Source of the DNA: Aquabacter sp. L1I39
GTDB taxonomy: Bacteria > Pseudomonadota > Alphaproteobacteria > Rhizobiales > Xanthobacteraceae
DNA length: 64,000 nucleotides
Assembly (NCBI RefSeq): GCF_017742835.1
Contig: NZ_CP072392.1
Span: 3,805,695 to 3,869,694 of the forward strand
Direction of reading: 5' to 3'
Shown here piece by piece: positions 1 through 9,248 of this stretch. The notes beneath the pieces were generated by a model that did no database searches, had not been told where the DNA came from, and saw only the letters and a list, made by a program, of their open reading frames with translations. The position numbers and the translations under genes were made by a program. The first letter of the stretch is position 1. Every line of letters begins with the position of its first letter.

Positions 1-1
1 C

Positions 2-217
2 AATGGGTATCATCACCACCTGGCCACCAATGTGTGGAACAGCCGGGGCGCCGGCGTGCGGAGCTTTCCCTCCACAGGGTTGGCCGGCTTTGAAATTCGG
101 CTCGACCCCAGCCGCCACGCGGCGTTGGCCCGGCGGGCAGGTCGCGAGGCCGCTGACGTAGTGGAACTGACCGATCCGTGGGGCACTTCGGTGCAGCTCG
201 CTGTGGCGCACGCCTGA
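2..217 (+). CDS. VOC-family (glyoxalase/ring-cleaving dioxygenase-like) protein, C-terminal fragment
   Basis: This is the last 71 codons of a gene that begins before the window, open from base 2 to the TGA at 215-217. The fragment starts NGYHHHLATNVWNSRGA, a hallmark of the C-terminal half of VOC-superfamily proteins of the catechol 2,3-dioxygenase/CatE-like type, where the first His of such a motif usually binds the metal. It ends with a DPWGTSVQLAV strand, the usual last element of this fold. The substrate cannot be told from this part. It is followed after 31 bases by a same-strand hydroquinone reductase gene, which would fit quinone or aromatic detoxification, but that link is inference. 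Confidence 0.75.
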   Translation, partial: NGYHHHLATNVWNSRGAGVRSFPSTGLAGFEIRLDPSRHAALARRAGREAADVVELTDPWGTSVQLAVAHA

Positions 218-248
218 CGCACGCCGCGTTTGAGAAAGGGAAGCGTTG

Positions 249-1214
249 ATGCTGGTGGACGGCAAGTGGACCAAGGACTGGCAGCCGGTTCAGGGCACCG
301 ATGAGAAGGGCGGCTTCGTCCGCCAGGTGTCCGGCTTCCGCCATTTTGTGACGCCCGACGGCGCGCCCGGACCAACGGGGGAGGGCGGCTTCCCGGCCGA
401 AGCGGGGCGCTACCACCTCTATGTGGGCTATATCTGCCCCTGGGCCTCGCGCACCCTCATGGCGCGCAAGCTGAAGGGGCTGGAGGAGGTCATCTCCGCC
501 TCGGTGGTGGAGCCGGCGCTGACCGACCAGGGCTGGCGCTTTGGTGATTATCCCGGCGCCGACCGGGACGCGCTGAACGGCGCCACCTATGTGCACGAGC
601 TCTATAGCCGGGCGGACCCTCACTATACCGGACGCGCCACCATTCCCGTCCTTTGGGATAAGGAGCGCGGCACAATCGTGAACAATGAATCGGCGGACAT
701 CGTCCGGATGCTGAATTCCGGCTTCGGCGACTTGGCTCGCTCCGACCTGGATCTTTATCCGGAAGACCTTCGCGGCGAGATCGATGTCCTGAACGACGCC
801 ATCTATCCGGCGCTCAACAATGGCGTTTATCGCGCGGGCTTCGCCACCACCCAGGGCGCCTATGAGGAGGCCTTCTGGGACGTGTTCGGCATGCTGGATC
901 GGCTGGAAGAGCGTCTGTCGGGATCGGGACCGTATCTGTTCGGGGACCGGCTGACCGAAAGCGACATCCGCCTCTTCGTCACGCTGGTGCGCTTCGACGC
1001 GGCCTATCACGGGCTCTTCAAATGCAACCTGAGGCGCCTCGCCGATTACCCGGCCCTGTCCGCGTATCTGATGACCATGCTGGCCGTGCCGGGCGTGCGG
1101 GAGACGGTCAATATCGACCACATCAAGCGCGGCTATTATTCCATCAAGGCGCTGAATCCGGCCGGCGTGGTGCCGGTGGGGCCAGATCTTCCCGGACTGG
1201 ATCCGGTCGGCTGA
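249..1214 (+). CDS. yqjG: Glutathionyl-hydroquinone reductase (Xi-class GST, YqjG/ECM4 family)
   Basis: A 321-residue cytosolic enzyme of the Xi-class glutathione transferases, which reduce glutathionyl-hydroquinones with glutathione. The N-terminal thioredoxin-like domain carries GYICPWASR, with Cys63 in the catalytic position of the family. An all-helical GST C-terminal domain follows from about residue 155. Length matches the family (about 320-330). The start is taken as ATG 249 because AAAGGGAAG lies just upstream and an in-frame TTG directly before it is less likely. A strong hairpin follows the stop. Residue and length agreement make the family assignment secure; the physiological substrate is unknown. 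Confidence 0.9.
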   Translation: MLVDGKWTKDWQPVQGTDEKGGFVRQVSGFRHFVTPDGAPGPTGEGGFPAEAGRYHLYVGYICPWASRTLMARKLKGLEEVISASVVEPALTDQGWRFGDYPGADRDALNGATYVHELYSRADPHYTGRATIPVLWDKERGTIVNNESADIVRMLNSGFGDLARSDLDLYPEDLRGEIDVLNDAIYPALNNGVYRAGFATTQGAYEEAFWDVFGMLDRLEERLSGSGPYLFGDRLTESDIRLFVTLVRFDAAYHGLFKCNLRRLADYPALSAYLMTMLAVPGVRETVNIDHIKRGYYSIKALNPAGVVPVGPDLPGLDPVG

Positions 1215-1234
1215 GGCCTGGTTCTGCGAAGCAA

Positions 1235-1260
1235 AGCGCCCGGGCCGTGACCCGGGCGCT
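1235..1260. terminator. Bidirectional terminator-like hairpin between convergent genes
   Basis: A perfect 10-bp inverted repeat (AGCGCCCGGG / CCCGGGCGCT) with a 6-base loop lies between the convergent reductase and MFS genes. The T-run after it is weak (GCGTTTCT), so it may act with Rho or as an mRNA 3' end stabiliser. Confidence 0.65.
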
Positions 1261-1286
1261 CGCGTTTCTGGATGCCGGAATGCGGA

Positions 1287-2609
1287 CTATTCGCCCGCCG
1301 CCAGCCGCAACTGCTTGTTGGAGCGCAGAGCCAGCAGGGTGCAGATGGCGCCGGACAGCAGGTAGACGCCCGAGGCCATGATGCCGAAATTGGCCGAGAG
1401 CAGCAGCGCCGCGAGCGGTGCGAAGCCGGCGCCGAACAGCCAGGCCAGGTCATTGGTGATGGCCGAGGCGGTGTAGCGATAGGTCCGGGTGAAGTTCGAC
1501 GCCACGACGCCCGACGACTGGCCGAACGAAATGCCCAGCAGAATGAAGCCCGTCACCATGAACAGGGCCTCGCCGGCAAAGCCCGCGTCCAGAAGATGGG
1601 GCGCAAAGCCGCTGAACACGGCGATGGCGATAGCCGAGCCCCCGAGCAAAGTGCGCCGGCCCACCTGGTCGGCGATTCGGCCGGACGCGATGACCGCCAG
1701 AAGGCCGAAGCCGGCCGCGACGCATTCGATCAGGAGGAAGCGGGTGGGGCGCTCGGCCGCGAACAGATAGACCCAAGAGAGCGGGAACACCGTCACCATG
1801 TGGAACAGGGCGAAGGTGGCGAGCGGGGCGAAGGCGCCCACCGCGATCTTGCGGCCCTCCGAGGCGATGGTGGCGCCCACCGGCGCGGCGCTGAGATCGC
1901 CGCGGGCAAACAGTTCCTGATATTCGGGTGTCACCACCATGCGCAGGCGAGCGAACAGCGCGACCACATTGATGGCGAAGGCCACGAAGAAGGGGAAGCG
2001 CCAGCCCCAGCTGTAGAAGTCATCGGCCTGCAGGGTGCCGGTGAAATAGGCGAAGAGACCGGCGGCCACGATCAGGCCGATGGGGGCGCCAAGCTGCGGC
2101 AGCATGGCGTACCAGCCCTTGCGATCCTCGGGCGCGTTCACGGCGAGCAGCGAGGCCAGGCCGTCCCACGCGCCGCCCCACGCCAGGCCCTGCCCGATGC
2201 GGAAGAGTGCGAGCAGCCATGCGGCTGAGGCGCCGATCTGCTCCCGACTGGGAAGGAAGGCAATGGCCACCGTGGACACGCCCAGCAGGAAGAGCGCGGA
2301 CGTCAGCTTGGCGCCACGACCGTATTTGCGGTCCACCGCCATGAACAGCGTCGTACCGAAGGGGCGAGCAATAAAGGCGAGGGCGAAAATGGCGAAAGAA
2401 TAGAGCGTTCCTGTCAGCGGGTCCACGTTCGAGAAGACGAGGCGCGGGAAGACGATGACTGAGGCGATACCGAAAACGAAGAAGTCGAAGAACTCGGACG
2501 TGCGGCCGATGACGACGCCAATGGCAATCTCACCAGGATCCACGCGGCCGTGAGAACTGCTGTGAGAGGGAATGCCTTCCCTTCCCAGAGTGCCTGCGGT
2601 CTGAGCCAT
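1287..2609 (-). CDS. MFS transporter, metabolite:H+ symporter (MHS) type
   Basis: A 440-residue inner-membrane protein with about 12 hydrophobic segments and the layout of MHS-family symporters (ProP/KgtP/ShiA-like). These features are a short hydrophilic N-terminus, an early GEIAIGVVIGRTSEFFDFF segment, and an RPFGTTLFMAVDRKYGR loop corresponding to the RPxG...D+xGR motif A. The family imports organic acids, osmolytes or aromatic acids with protons; the substrate cannot be read here. The ATG at 2609 has a clean reading frame. An FNR/FixK-like site lies 74 bases upstream, suggesting oxygen-linked expression, though that site could equally serve the divergent cyo operon. Confidence 0.85.
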   Translation of the reverse strand: MAQTAGTLGREGIPSHSSSHGRVDPGEIAIGVVIGRTSEFFDFFVFGIASVIVFPRLVFSNVDPLTGTLYSFAIFALAFIARPFGTTLFMAVDRKYGRGAKLTSALFLLGVSTVAIAFLPSREQIGASAAWLLALFRIGQGLAWGGAWDGLASLLAVNAPEDRKGWYAMLPQLGAPIGLIVAAGLFAYFTGTLQADDFYSWGWRFPFFVAFAINVVALFARLRMVVTPEYQELFARGDLSAAPVGATIASEGRKIAVGAFAPLATFALFHMVTVFPLSWVYLFAAERPTRFLLIECVAAGFGLLAVIASGRIADQVGRRTLLGGSAIAIAVFSGFAPHLLDAGFAGEALFMVTGFILLGISFGQSSGVVASNFTRTYRYTASAITNDLAWLFGAGFAPLAALLLSANFGIMASGVYLLSGAICTLLALRSNKQLRLAAGE

Positions 2610-2682
2610 TTTTTCCGCCTCGCTGACTTGAGCCGAAGGCCAACAGTCTAGATCAGAGTCGGTTCCATAGTCCCGCTTAATT

Positions 2683-2696
2683 TTGATCTAGATCAT
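2683..2696. promoter_or_regulatory. FNR/FixK-type operator (anaerobox)
   Basis: TTGATCTAGATCAT matches the FNR/FixK consensus TTGAT-N4-ATCAA with one mismatch. It sits in the 302-base divergent gap between the MFS transporter and cyoA, 74 bases from the MFS start and about 215 bases from the cyoA start. A second half-site (TTGATCAAT) occurs near 2748. Confidence 0.5.
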
Positions 2697-2911
2697 AGCC
2701 GCGAAGAAGGACCCTTACGGCAAGGCTTTAGAAACGATTTTTCATCTTGATCAATACTGCATTGCAACATTATCGGAACATAATACCGCCGAACATTCGC
2801 CCGCTCCCTTAACGGGATTGGACAAATTGTCCAATGTCCCATTTGTTGCGGTGCATCTAGCGGTGCTGCCAAACGGCAACGTTCCTGCCTGATGGTCCGA
2901 TGACAGGTGAA

Positions 2912-4066
2912 ATGGTGAGACGCTTCCGATTAATCGCTTTGCTCCCGATCGTTGTGCTTCTTTGCGGGTGCAACTTTGTCGTGCTCGACCCCTCGGGCGA
3001 CATCGCCGTCCAGCAGCGCGACCTCATCATCGTCTCGACGGTGCTGATGCTGGTCATCATCATCCCCGTGATGGTGCTGACCGTCCTGTTCGCCTGGCGC
3101 TACCGCCAGCAGAACACCGAGGCCACCTATGACCCGGATTGGCATCACTCCACCAAGCTGGAGTTGATCATCTGGGGCGCCCCGCTCCTCATCATCATCT
3201 GCCTGGGCTCGCTGACCTGGGTGGCCACCCATCTGCTGGATCCCTATCGCCCGTTGGCGCGCATCGCGCCGGACCAGCCGATCCCCTCCGGCACCAAGCC
3301 GCTGGAAGTGCAGGTGGTGGCGCTGGATTGGAAGTGGCTGTTCATCTATCCCGAGCAGGGGATCGCCTCGGTCAATGAACTGGCCGCTCCGGTGGACCGG
3401 CCCATCACCTTCCGCATCAGCGCCTCCTCGGTGATGAACTCGTTCTACATCCCCGCTTTGGCTGGCCAGATCTATGCCATGCCGGCCATGGAATCGAAGC
3501 TGCACGCGGTCATCAACGAGGCCGGCACCTATCGCGGCTTCTCGGCCAATTATTCCGGCGCCGGCTTCTCCGGCATGCACTTCGCCTTCAAGGGGCTTTC
3601 CCACGACGATTTCGACAAGTGGGTGGCGGCTGCCAAGGCGGGCGGCGGAGAGCTGACGCGCGAGGGCTACCTCGCGCTTGAGCGGCCGAGCGAGAACGTT
3701 CCGGTGCAGCGCTTCGCGAAGGTCGACCCCGAGCTGTTCAACGCCATCGTCAATCTGTGTGTCGAGCCCGGTAAGATGTGCATGGCCGACATGATGGCCA
3801 TCGACGCCCAGGGGGGCCTCGGCATGGCCGGCATCAACAATGTGATGCCGGTGACCTACGACAAATATGCCCGTCGCGGCACCGTGCTGGGTGGCGAGAA
3901 GAACAGCTTCGTCGTCGGCATCTGCGCACCGGAAGATCTGACCGGTCCGGCCGCCACCGTCTCCACCGCCGCCGGTCTTGCCGCTGGCGCCAAGCGGGGC
4001 TTCACGCCCTTCAACGCATCGTCGGATGAGATCCTTCCGATGCTGCGCAAGCCGTCCAACTCCTGA
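2912..4066 (+). CDS. cyoA: Cytochrome bo-type ubiquinol oxidase subunit II
   Basis: Subunit II of a heme-copper quinol oxidase that oxidises ubiquinol, reduces O2 and pumps protons. From the ATG at 2912 it is 384 residues: a lipoprotein signal with lipobox LLCGC (Cys20), two transmembrane segments (about 40-65 and 80-105), and a periplasmic cupredoxin domain. The CuA ligands of cytochrome c oxidases are absent: the loop reads YSGAGFSGMHF where CxxxC would be. This identifies a quinol, not a cytochrome c, oxidase. ATG 2912 is preferred over the in-frame ATG 2900 because AGGTGA lies directly upstream of the former. First gene of an overlapping cyoABCD-surf1-regBA run. Confidence 0.93.
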   Translation: MVRRFRLIALLPIVVLLCGCNFVVLDPSGDIAVQQRDLIIVSTVLMLVIIIPVMVLTVLFAWRYRQQNTEATYDPDWHHSTKLELIIWGAPLLIIICLGSLTWVATHLLDPYRPLARIAPDQPIPSGTKPLEVQVVALDWKWLFIYPEQGIASVNELAAPVDRPITFRISASSVMNSFYIPALAGQIYAMPAMESKLHAVINEAGTYRGFSANYSGAGFSGMHFAFKGLSHDDFDKWVAAAKAGGGELTREGYLALERPSENVPVQRFAKVDPELFNAIVNLCVEPGKMCMADMMAIDAQGGLGMAGINNVMPVTYDKYARRGTVLGGEKNSFVVGICAPEDLTGPAATVSTAAGLAAGAKRGFTPFNASSDEILPMLRKPSNS

Positions 4067-4078
4067 GACTGCGCCTCC

Positions 4079-6088
4079 ATGTCTGTTTCCCACATCGAAA
4101 CGAGCCCGATCTTCGGGCGGCTCACGCTGGAGAGCCTGCCGTTCCACGAGCCGATCCTGGTCGCCACCTTCGCGGTGGTGGCGCTGGGCGGCATCGGCGT
4201 CCTCGGCGCCCTCACCTATTTCCGTCTCTGGGGCTACCTGTGGCGGGAATGGTTCACCAGTGTCGATCATAAGAAGATCGGCATCATGTACATCGTGCTC
4301 GGCATCATCATGCTGCTGCGTGGCTTTGCCGACGCCATCATGATGCGCCTCCAGCAGGCGCTGGCCTTCGGCGGCTCCGAGGGCTACCTGCCGGCGCACC
4401 ATTATGACCAGGTCTTCACCGCCCACGGCGTGATCATGATCTTCTTCGTCGCCATGCCTCTGGTGACGGGCTTCATGAACTATGTGGTGCCGTTGCAGAT
4501 CGGCGCCCGCGACGTGTCCTTCCCGTTCCTGAACAATTTCAGCTTCTGGATGACGGCGGGCGGCGCGGTCCTGGTGATGATGTCGCTGTTCATCGGCGAA
4601 TTCGCCAAGACCGGCTGGCTGGCCTACCCGCCGCTGTCGGGCATCGCCTACAGTCCGGATGTGGGTGTCGACTATTACATATGGGCGTTGCAGGTGGCGG
4701 GTGTGGGAACGACCCTATCCGGCATCAACCTCATATGTACCATCATCAAGATGCGTGCCCCGGGCATGACCCTGATGAAGATGCCGGTCTTCACCTGGAC
4801 CTCGCTGTGCACCAACGTGCTGATCGTGGCGACCTTCCCGGTCCTCACCGCGGTGCTGGTGCTCCTGTCCCTCGACCGCTATCTCGGCATGAACTTCTTC
4901 ACGAACGACTTCGGCGGCAGCCCGATGTTGTACGTGAACCTGATCTGGATCTGGGGCCACCCGGAGGTCTACATCCTGATCCTGCCGGCCTTCGGCATCT
5001 TCTCGGAAGTCACCTCCACCTTCTGCGGCAAGCGCCTGTTCGGCTATACGTCGATGGTGTACGCCACGGTGGTCATCACCATCCTGTCCTACCTGGTGTG
5101 GCTGCACCACTTCTTCACCATGGGCTCCGGCGCCAGCGTGAATTCCTTCTTTGGAATCACGACCATGATCATCTCCATCCCGACGGGTGCGAAGATGTTC
5201 AACTGGCTCTTCACCATGTATCGCGGGCGCATCCGGTTCGAGGTGCCCATGATGTACACGGTGGCCTTCATGCTCACCTTCGTCATCGGCGGCATGACGG
5301 GCGTGCTGCTGGCGGTGCCCCCGGCCGACTTCGTGCTCCACAATTCGCTGTTCCTGATCGCGCACTTCCACAATGTGATCATCGGCGGCGTGGTGTTCGG
5401 CATGTTCGCCGGCATCTACTTCTGGTTCCCCAAGGCCTTCGGGTTCCGTCTCGATCCCTTCTGGGGGAAGATGTCGTTCTGGCTGTGGGTGATCGGCTTC
5501 TACGTCGCCTTCATGCCGCTCTACGTGCTCGGCCTGATGGGCGTGACGCGCCGCCTGCGGGTGTTTGACGACCCCTCGCTGCACATCTGGTTCATCATCG
5601 CGGCCTTTGGCGCGTTCTTGATCGCGCTCGGCATCCTGTGCTTCCTGATCCAGATCGGTGTCTCGATCCTGAAGCGGGACCAGCTGCGCGACGTCACGGG
5701 CGATCCGTGGGACGGCCGCACCCTGGAATGGGCGACCTCCTCGCCTCCGCCCGCCTACAACTTCGCGTTCACCCCGGTCATCCATGACAGCGATGCCTGG
5801 TGGGACATGAAGAAGCGTGGCTACAAGCGGCCGCTGGAGGGCTTCAAGCCCATCCACATGCCGTCCAGCACGCCCGCCGGCATCCTGCTCGCCGGCTGCA
5901 GCGTGGCCCTCGGCTTCGGCCTGATCTGGTACATCTGGTGGCTGGCCGCCCTGAGCTTCATCGCTCTCCTGGCCATCGCCATCGGCCATACCTTCAACTA
6001 CCACCGTGATTTCTACATCCCCGCGGATGAGGTGGTGCGGACCGAAGAGCAGCGGACGCGCGACCTTGCCGGGCAGGTGACCCCATGA
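4079..6088 (+). CDS. cyoB: Cytochrome bo-type ubiquinol oxidase subunit I
   Basis: The 669-residue catalytic subunit with about 15 membrane helices. Visible heme and CuB ligands are: low-spin heme His in [11 protein letters not shown]; CuB His and cross-linked Tyr in [12 protein letters not shown]; the CuB His pair in [11 protein letters not shown]; and the two heme His in [10 protein letters not shown]. The HPEVY Tyr and the polar proton-channel residues place it in the A-type heme-copper oxidases. Length matches E. coli CyoB (about 660). It begins 12 bases after cyoA, and its stop overlaps the cyoC start (ATGA). Whether the heme is o or a cannot be told from sequence; no cyoE is present in the window. 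Confidence 0.96.
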   Translation: MSVSHIETSPIFGRLTLESLPFHEPILVATFAVVALGGIGVLGALTYFRLWGYLWREWFTSVDHKKIGIMYIVLGIIMLLRGFADAIMMRLQQALAFGGSEGYLPAHHYDQVFTAHGVIMIFFVAMPLVTGFMNYVVPLQIGARDVSFPFLNNFSFWMTAGGAVLVMMSLFIGEFAKTGWLAYPPLSGIAYSPDVGVDYYIWALQVAGVGTTLSGINLICTIIKMRAPGMTLMKMPVFTWTSLCTNVLIVATFPVLTAVLVLLSLDRYLGMNFFTNDFGGSPMLYVNLIWIWGHPEVYILILPAFGIFSEVTSTFCGKRLFGYTSMVYATVVITILSYLVWLHHFFTMGSGASVNSFFGITTMIISIPTGAKMFNWLFTMYRGRIRFEVPMMYTVAFMLTFVIGGMTGVLLAVPPADFVLHNSLFLIAHFHNVIIGGVVFGMFAGIYFWFPKAFGFRLDPFWGKMSFWLWVIGFYVAFMPLYVLGLMGVTRRLRVFDDPSLHIWFIIAAFGAFLIALGILCFLIQIGVSILKRDQLRDVTGDPWDGRTLEWATSSPPPAYNFAFTPVIHDSDAWWDMKKRGYKRPLEGFKPIHMPSSTPAGILLAGCSVALGFGLIWYIWWLAALSFIALLAIAIGHTFNYHRDFYIPADEVVRTEEQRTRDLAGQVTP

Positions 6089-6714
6089 GCCAGACCTCGA
6101 CCGCCATCACGGCCGAAGCCCCGGTCTTCTACGAAGTCGACGAGCACGCCCATCCCGAAGGCCACAGCACTGCGCTGGGCTTCTGGATCTATCTGATGAG
6201 CGACTGCCTCATCTTCGCGATGCTCTTCGCCACCTATGCGGTGCTCGGCGGCAATTATGCCGCCGGGCCTTCCCCGAAGGACCTGTTTGATCTCAAGCTG
6301 GTGGCGCTCAACACCACCATGCTGCTCCTGTCCTCCATCACCTACGGTTTCGCCATGCTTGCCATGGCCAAGGACAAGGTGAAGGAGGTGCAGGTTTGGC
6401 TGGCGATCACGGGCTTGTTCGGCCTCGCCTTCCTGGGGATCGAGCTCTACGAGTTCCACCACATGATCCATGAAGGCGCCACGCCCCAGCGCAGCGCCTT
6501 CCTGTCCGCCTTCTTCACCCTGGTGGGCACCCACGGCCTTCACGTCACCTTTGGCATCATCTGGCTGGTGACGCTGATGGTGCAGGTCTCCAAGAAGGGG
6601 CTGATCGCGGCCAACAAGCGGCGCCTCAACTGCCTCAGCATGTTCTGGCACTTCCTGGACGTGATCTGGATCGGCGTCTTCACCTTTGTCTATCTCATGG
6701 GGGTGCTGAGATGA
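6085..6714 (+). CDS. cyoC: Cytochrome bo-type ubiquinol oxidase subunit III
   Basis: A 209-residue membrane protein with five predicted transmembrane helices, including the conserved helix around [14 protein letters not shown] and the late [20 protein letters not shown] segment typical of COX3/CyoC. It stabilises the subunit I core and the proton uptake path. The start overlaps the cyoB stop by four bases and its stop overlaps cyoD in the same way, so translation is likely coupled. Length matches CyoC (about 205). Confidence 0.95.
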   Translation: MSQTSTAITAEAPVFYEVDEHAHPEGHSTALGFWIYLMSDCLIFAMLFATYAVLGGNYAAGPSPKDLFDLKLVALNTTMLLLSSITYGFAMLAMAKDKVKEVQVWLAITGLFGLAFLGIELYEFHHMIHEGATPQRSAFLSAFFTLVGTHGLHVTFGIIWLVTLMVQVSKKGLIAANKRRLNCLSMFWHFLDVIWIGVFTFVYLMGVLR

Positions 6715-7097
6715 GCGCCGACACGCACAGCCACGACGCTCACGGGCACGACGCCCACGGGCACGACGAGCACGCTCACGGCTCCTTCAGCAGCTATATG
6801 ATCGGCTTCGTCCTGTCGGTCATCCTCACCGCCATTCCCTTCTGGCTGGTGATGGGCGAGGTGCTGTCGGACAAGACCTTGACCGCCATCGTCATCATGG
6901 GCTTCGCCGTGGTGCAGATCGTGGTGCATATGGTGTTCTTCCTCCATATGACCCCGAAGGCCGAAGGCGGCTGGTCGTTCACGGCCCTCATCTTCACCGT
7001 GATCGTGGTGGTGATCGCCCTCAGCGGCTCGCTGTGGGTCATGTACCACCTCAACACGAACATGATGCCGACGCACGAGATGAGCCAGCCGCGTTGA
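6711..7097 (+). CDS. cyoD: Cytochrome bo-type ubiquinol oxidase subunit IV
   Basis: A 128-residue subunit with three transmembrane helices, matching CyoD in its core ([19 protein letters not shown], then [14 protein letters not shown]). Unusually, the N-terminus before the first helix contains eight histidines in four HxH pairs (residues 6, 8, 11, 13, 16, 18, 21, 23). They are encoded by an imperfect CACGGGCACGACG-like repeat. Such a tail could bind copper or another metal, but this is inference. The stop codon overlaps the probable TTG start of surf1. Confidence 0.92.
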   Translation: MSADTHSHDAHGHDAHGHDEHAHGSFSSYMIGFVLSVILTAIPFWLVMGEVLSDKTLTAIVIMGFAVVQIVVHMVFFLHMTPKAEGGWSFTALIFTVIVVVIALSGSLWVMYHLNTNMMPTHEMSQPR

Positions 7098-7858
7098 GCG
7101 GGGCCTCTCCTTCTGGATCGGGGGCGGGCAAAGCGTCCCCCGGTCCGTCTCCGTCTCCCCGTCGCCGGCCGGTGGCGTTCTGCCTCTTCCTCTTGGTGGC
7201 GGCCGCGCTCTTCAGCGGCCTCGGCCTCTGGCAGGTGGAGCGGCGGGCCTGGAAGCACGATCTGATCGCCCGGGTGGATGCGCGCATTCATGCGCCCGCC
7301 GTGCCGGCACCCGGGCCAGAGGCCTGGCCGCATATCTCCCCCGAGGCGTCCGAATATCTGCGCGTGACCGCGCGCGGCCGCTTCGTGCCTGGGAAGGTTG
7401 CGCTTGTTCAGGCGGTGACCGCGCTCGGCCCCGGCTTCTGGCTCGTGGTGCCGTTCGAGACCAGCAGCGGCTTCACCGTCCTCGTCAATCGCGGCTATGT
7501 GCCCGGCGCGTGGAAGGATCCGGCCGTGCGGACCAATCCCGAGCCAGCGGGCGAAGTGACCGTCACGGGCCTCCTGCGTCTCACCGAGCCGGGGGGCGGC
7601 TTCCTGCGCGCCAACGATCCGGTGGGCGACCGCTGGTTCTCCCGCGATGTGGCCGCCATCGCCGCCGCCCGCAACCTTGGACCCCGCGCGCCTTATTTCA
7701 TCGACGCTGATGCCACACTCCCTCCCGGCCGCTTCCCGGTTGGCGGGCTGACGGTCGTCACCTTCCCGGACAATCACCTCGTCTATGCCCTGACCTGGTT
7801 CGCCATGGCTCTGCTCTGCGTGGGCGCGGCCGTATTTCTCTGGCGGCGGCGGATCTGA
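7094..7858 (+). CDS. SURF1-family oxidase assembly protein
   Basis: An inner-membrane assembly factor of the SURF1/Shy1 family, which helps insert heme into heme-copper oxidase subunit I. It has the classic architecture: an N-terminal helix (about residues 27-42) followed by the signature GLWQVERRAWK, a periplasmic domain, and a C-terminal helix (YALTWFAMALLCVGAAVFL). The frame is open from 7034, but the family-like region begins later. TTG 7094, which overlaps the cyoD stop as TTGA, gives 254 residues and is the best start; no strong ribosome site is visible, so this is uncertain. Placement directly after cyoABCD supports a dedicated role in this oxidase. Confidence 0.85.
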   Translation: MSGASPSGSGAGKASPGPSPSPRRRPVAFCLFLLVAAALFSGLGLWQVERRAWKHDLIARVDARIHAPAVPAPGPEAWPHISPEASEYLRVTARGRFVPGKVALVQAVTALGPGFWLVVPFETSSGFTVLVNRGYVPGAWKDPAVRTNPEPAGEVTVTGLLRLTEPGGGFLRANDPVGDRWFSRDVAAIAAARNLGPRAPYFIDADATLPPGRFPVGGLTVVTFPDNHLVYALTWFAMALLCVGAAVFLWRRRI

Positions 7859-7964
7859 GCGTCCCCTCTGGGCAGAAAACACCGCCGGCTCGAAAACAAT
7901 GGCATCCGGTCTATAAGGGCCTGGGACATCCCTTCGCCGACCTCTAACCCGCGTGCACCAGCCT

Positions 7965-9248
7965 ATGCCTCTTTCTCCCCCGGACATGGAGGGCAAGAAG
8001 AACCTGCTGTTGCTGATCCAGCTGCGCTGGATCGCGGCGGCTGGGCAGGTGGTGACCATCCTGGTGGCCGAGTTGTGGTACCGCATCCACTTGCCGCTGC
8101 TGGAGATGGCGTCCGTCCTGGGCTTCCTCGCGGCGCTCAATTTGGTGAGCGTGTGGCGTCACCAGCGCCAGGGGGTGGTCACCAATATGGAACTGCTCAT
8201 TGAGCTGCTCCTTGATGTGACTGCGCTGACAGTCCAGCTCTATCTGAGCGGAGGCATCACCAACCCCTTCATTTCGCTCTTTCTGCTCCAGGTGGGTCTC
8301 GGCGCGGTGCTTCTGGAGGCTTGGGCCGCCTGGATCCTGGCCGCTGCCGCAGCGGGCTGCTTCGTGTGGCTGACGCGGGCCTATATGCCGCTGATCCTGC
8401 CGCTGGGCCTCGACGAGAGCCTTCAGCAACTCCAGGTGCAGGGCATGTTCGTGTGCTTTGTGCTCACCGCATCCCTGCTGGTTCTGTTCCTGAATCAGAT
8501 CAGCCGCAACCTGCGGGACCGCGACGCCCATCTCGCCGACCTGCGCCAGCGCTCGGCCGAGGAGGACCATATCGTGCGCCTGGGGCTCCTGGCGTCGGGC
8601 GCTGCGCACGAACTGGGGACGCCGCTGTCCACCATCTCCGTCATCCTGAATGACTGGCGGCGCATGCCTGGGATTGCGGGAGATCCGGACCTGACCGAGG
8701 AAATCACCGAAATGCAGAGCCAGATCGGGCGCTGCAAGGCCATCGTATCTGGCATCCTTCTTTCGTCCGGCGAGGCGCGTGGGGAGGGCACACAACGCAC
8801 CACCGCGTCTGGCTTCATCGACGAAGTGGTGGCCGAATGGCGGGTGAGCCGCTCGCCGCCCATGCTCGACTTCCGCAACCTTGTGCGCAGCGCCGATCCC
8901 ATCATCTCCGACACCGCGCTGAAGCAGGTGATCTTCAACGTCTTCGACAATGCCCTGGAGGCATCGCCCGACTGGGTCAGCGTCACGGCGGAGGAAGAGG
9001 GGGGCGACCTCATCGTGGCCGTGCGCGATGCCGGGTCTGGGTTCCCGCCGGAGATGCTGGAAGAAATTGGCAAGCCCTACCGCTCCACCAAGAACCGAAC
9101 CGGCGGGGGGCTTGGGCTGTTCCTTGTCATGAATGTGATCCGCAAGCTCGGAGGGCGCGTTACGGTACGGAATGAGCTGAACGGCGCGTGCGTCACCCTC
9201 ACCTTTCCGCTCGCCGCCCTGTCGCCCGGAGGGGCCCATGGACACTAA
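7965..9248 (+). CDS. regB: Redox sensor histidine kinase RegB/PrrB/ActS
   Basis: Membrane histidine kinase of the global redox two-component system of alphaproteobacteria. From ATG 7965 it has 427 residues: six hydrophobic segments in the first 175, including the ubiquinone-linked heptad GGITNPF (96-102), then the H-box AAHELGTPLSTIS with phospho-His215, the conserved redox cysteine in QIGRCKAIV (Cys257), and an HATPase domain (N-box NVFDNALEAS, G-boxes DAGSGF and GGGLGLFLV). GTG 7953 and ATG 7986 are alternative starts. It lies 106 bases after surf1 and overlaps regA by 11 bases. The system usually induces respiratory and redox genes under electron excess. Confidence 0.93.
   Translation: MPLSPPDMEGKKNLLLLIQLRWIAAAGQVVTILVAELWYRIHLPLLEMASVLGFLAALNLVSVWRHQRQGVVTNMELLIELLLDVTALTVQLYLSGGITNPFISLFLLQVGLGAVLLEAWAAWILAAAAAGCFVWLTRAYMPLILPLGLDESLQQLQVQGMFVCFVLTASLLVLFLNQISRNLRDRDAHLADLRQRSAEEDHIVRLGLLASGAAHELGTPLSTISVILNDWRRMPGIAGDPDLTEEITEMQSQIGRCKAIVSGILLSSGEARGEGTQRTTASGFIDEVVAEWRVSRSPPMLDFRNLVRSADPIISDTALKQVIFNVFDNALEASPDWVSVTAEEEGGDLIVAVRDAGSGFPPEMLEEIGKPYRSTKNRTGGGLGLFLVMNVIRKLGGRVTVRNELNGACVTLTFPLAALSPGGAHGH

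Noticed and set aside
2912..4066. Cytochrome c oxidase subunit II with CuA
   Set aside because: The CuA Cys and His ligands are missing, so this is the quinol oxidase form.
2930..4426. 498-codon minus-strand frame opposite cyoA/cyoB
   Set aside because: Low-complexity His/Asp/Arg-rich translation typical of the complement of membrane protein genes; the plus strand is clearly cyoAB.
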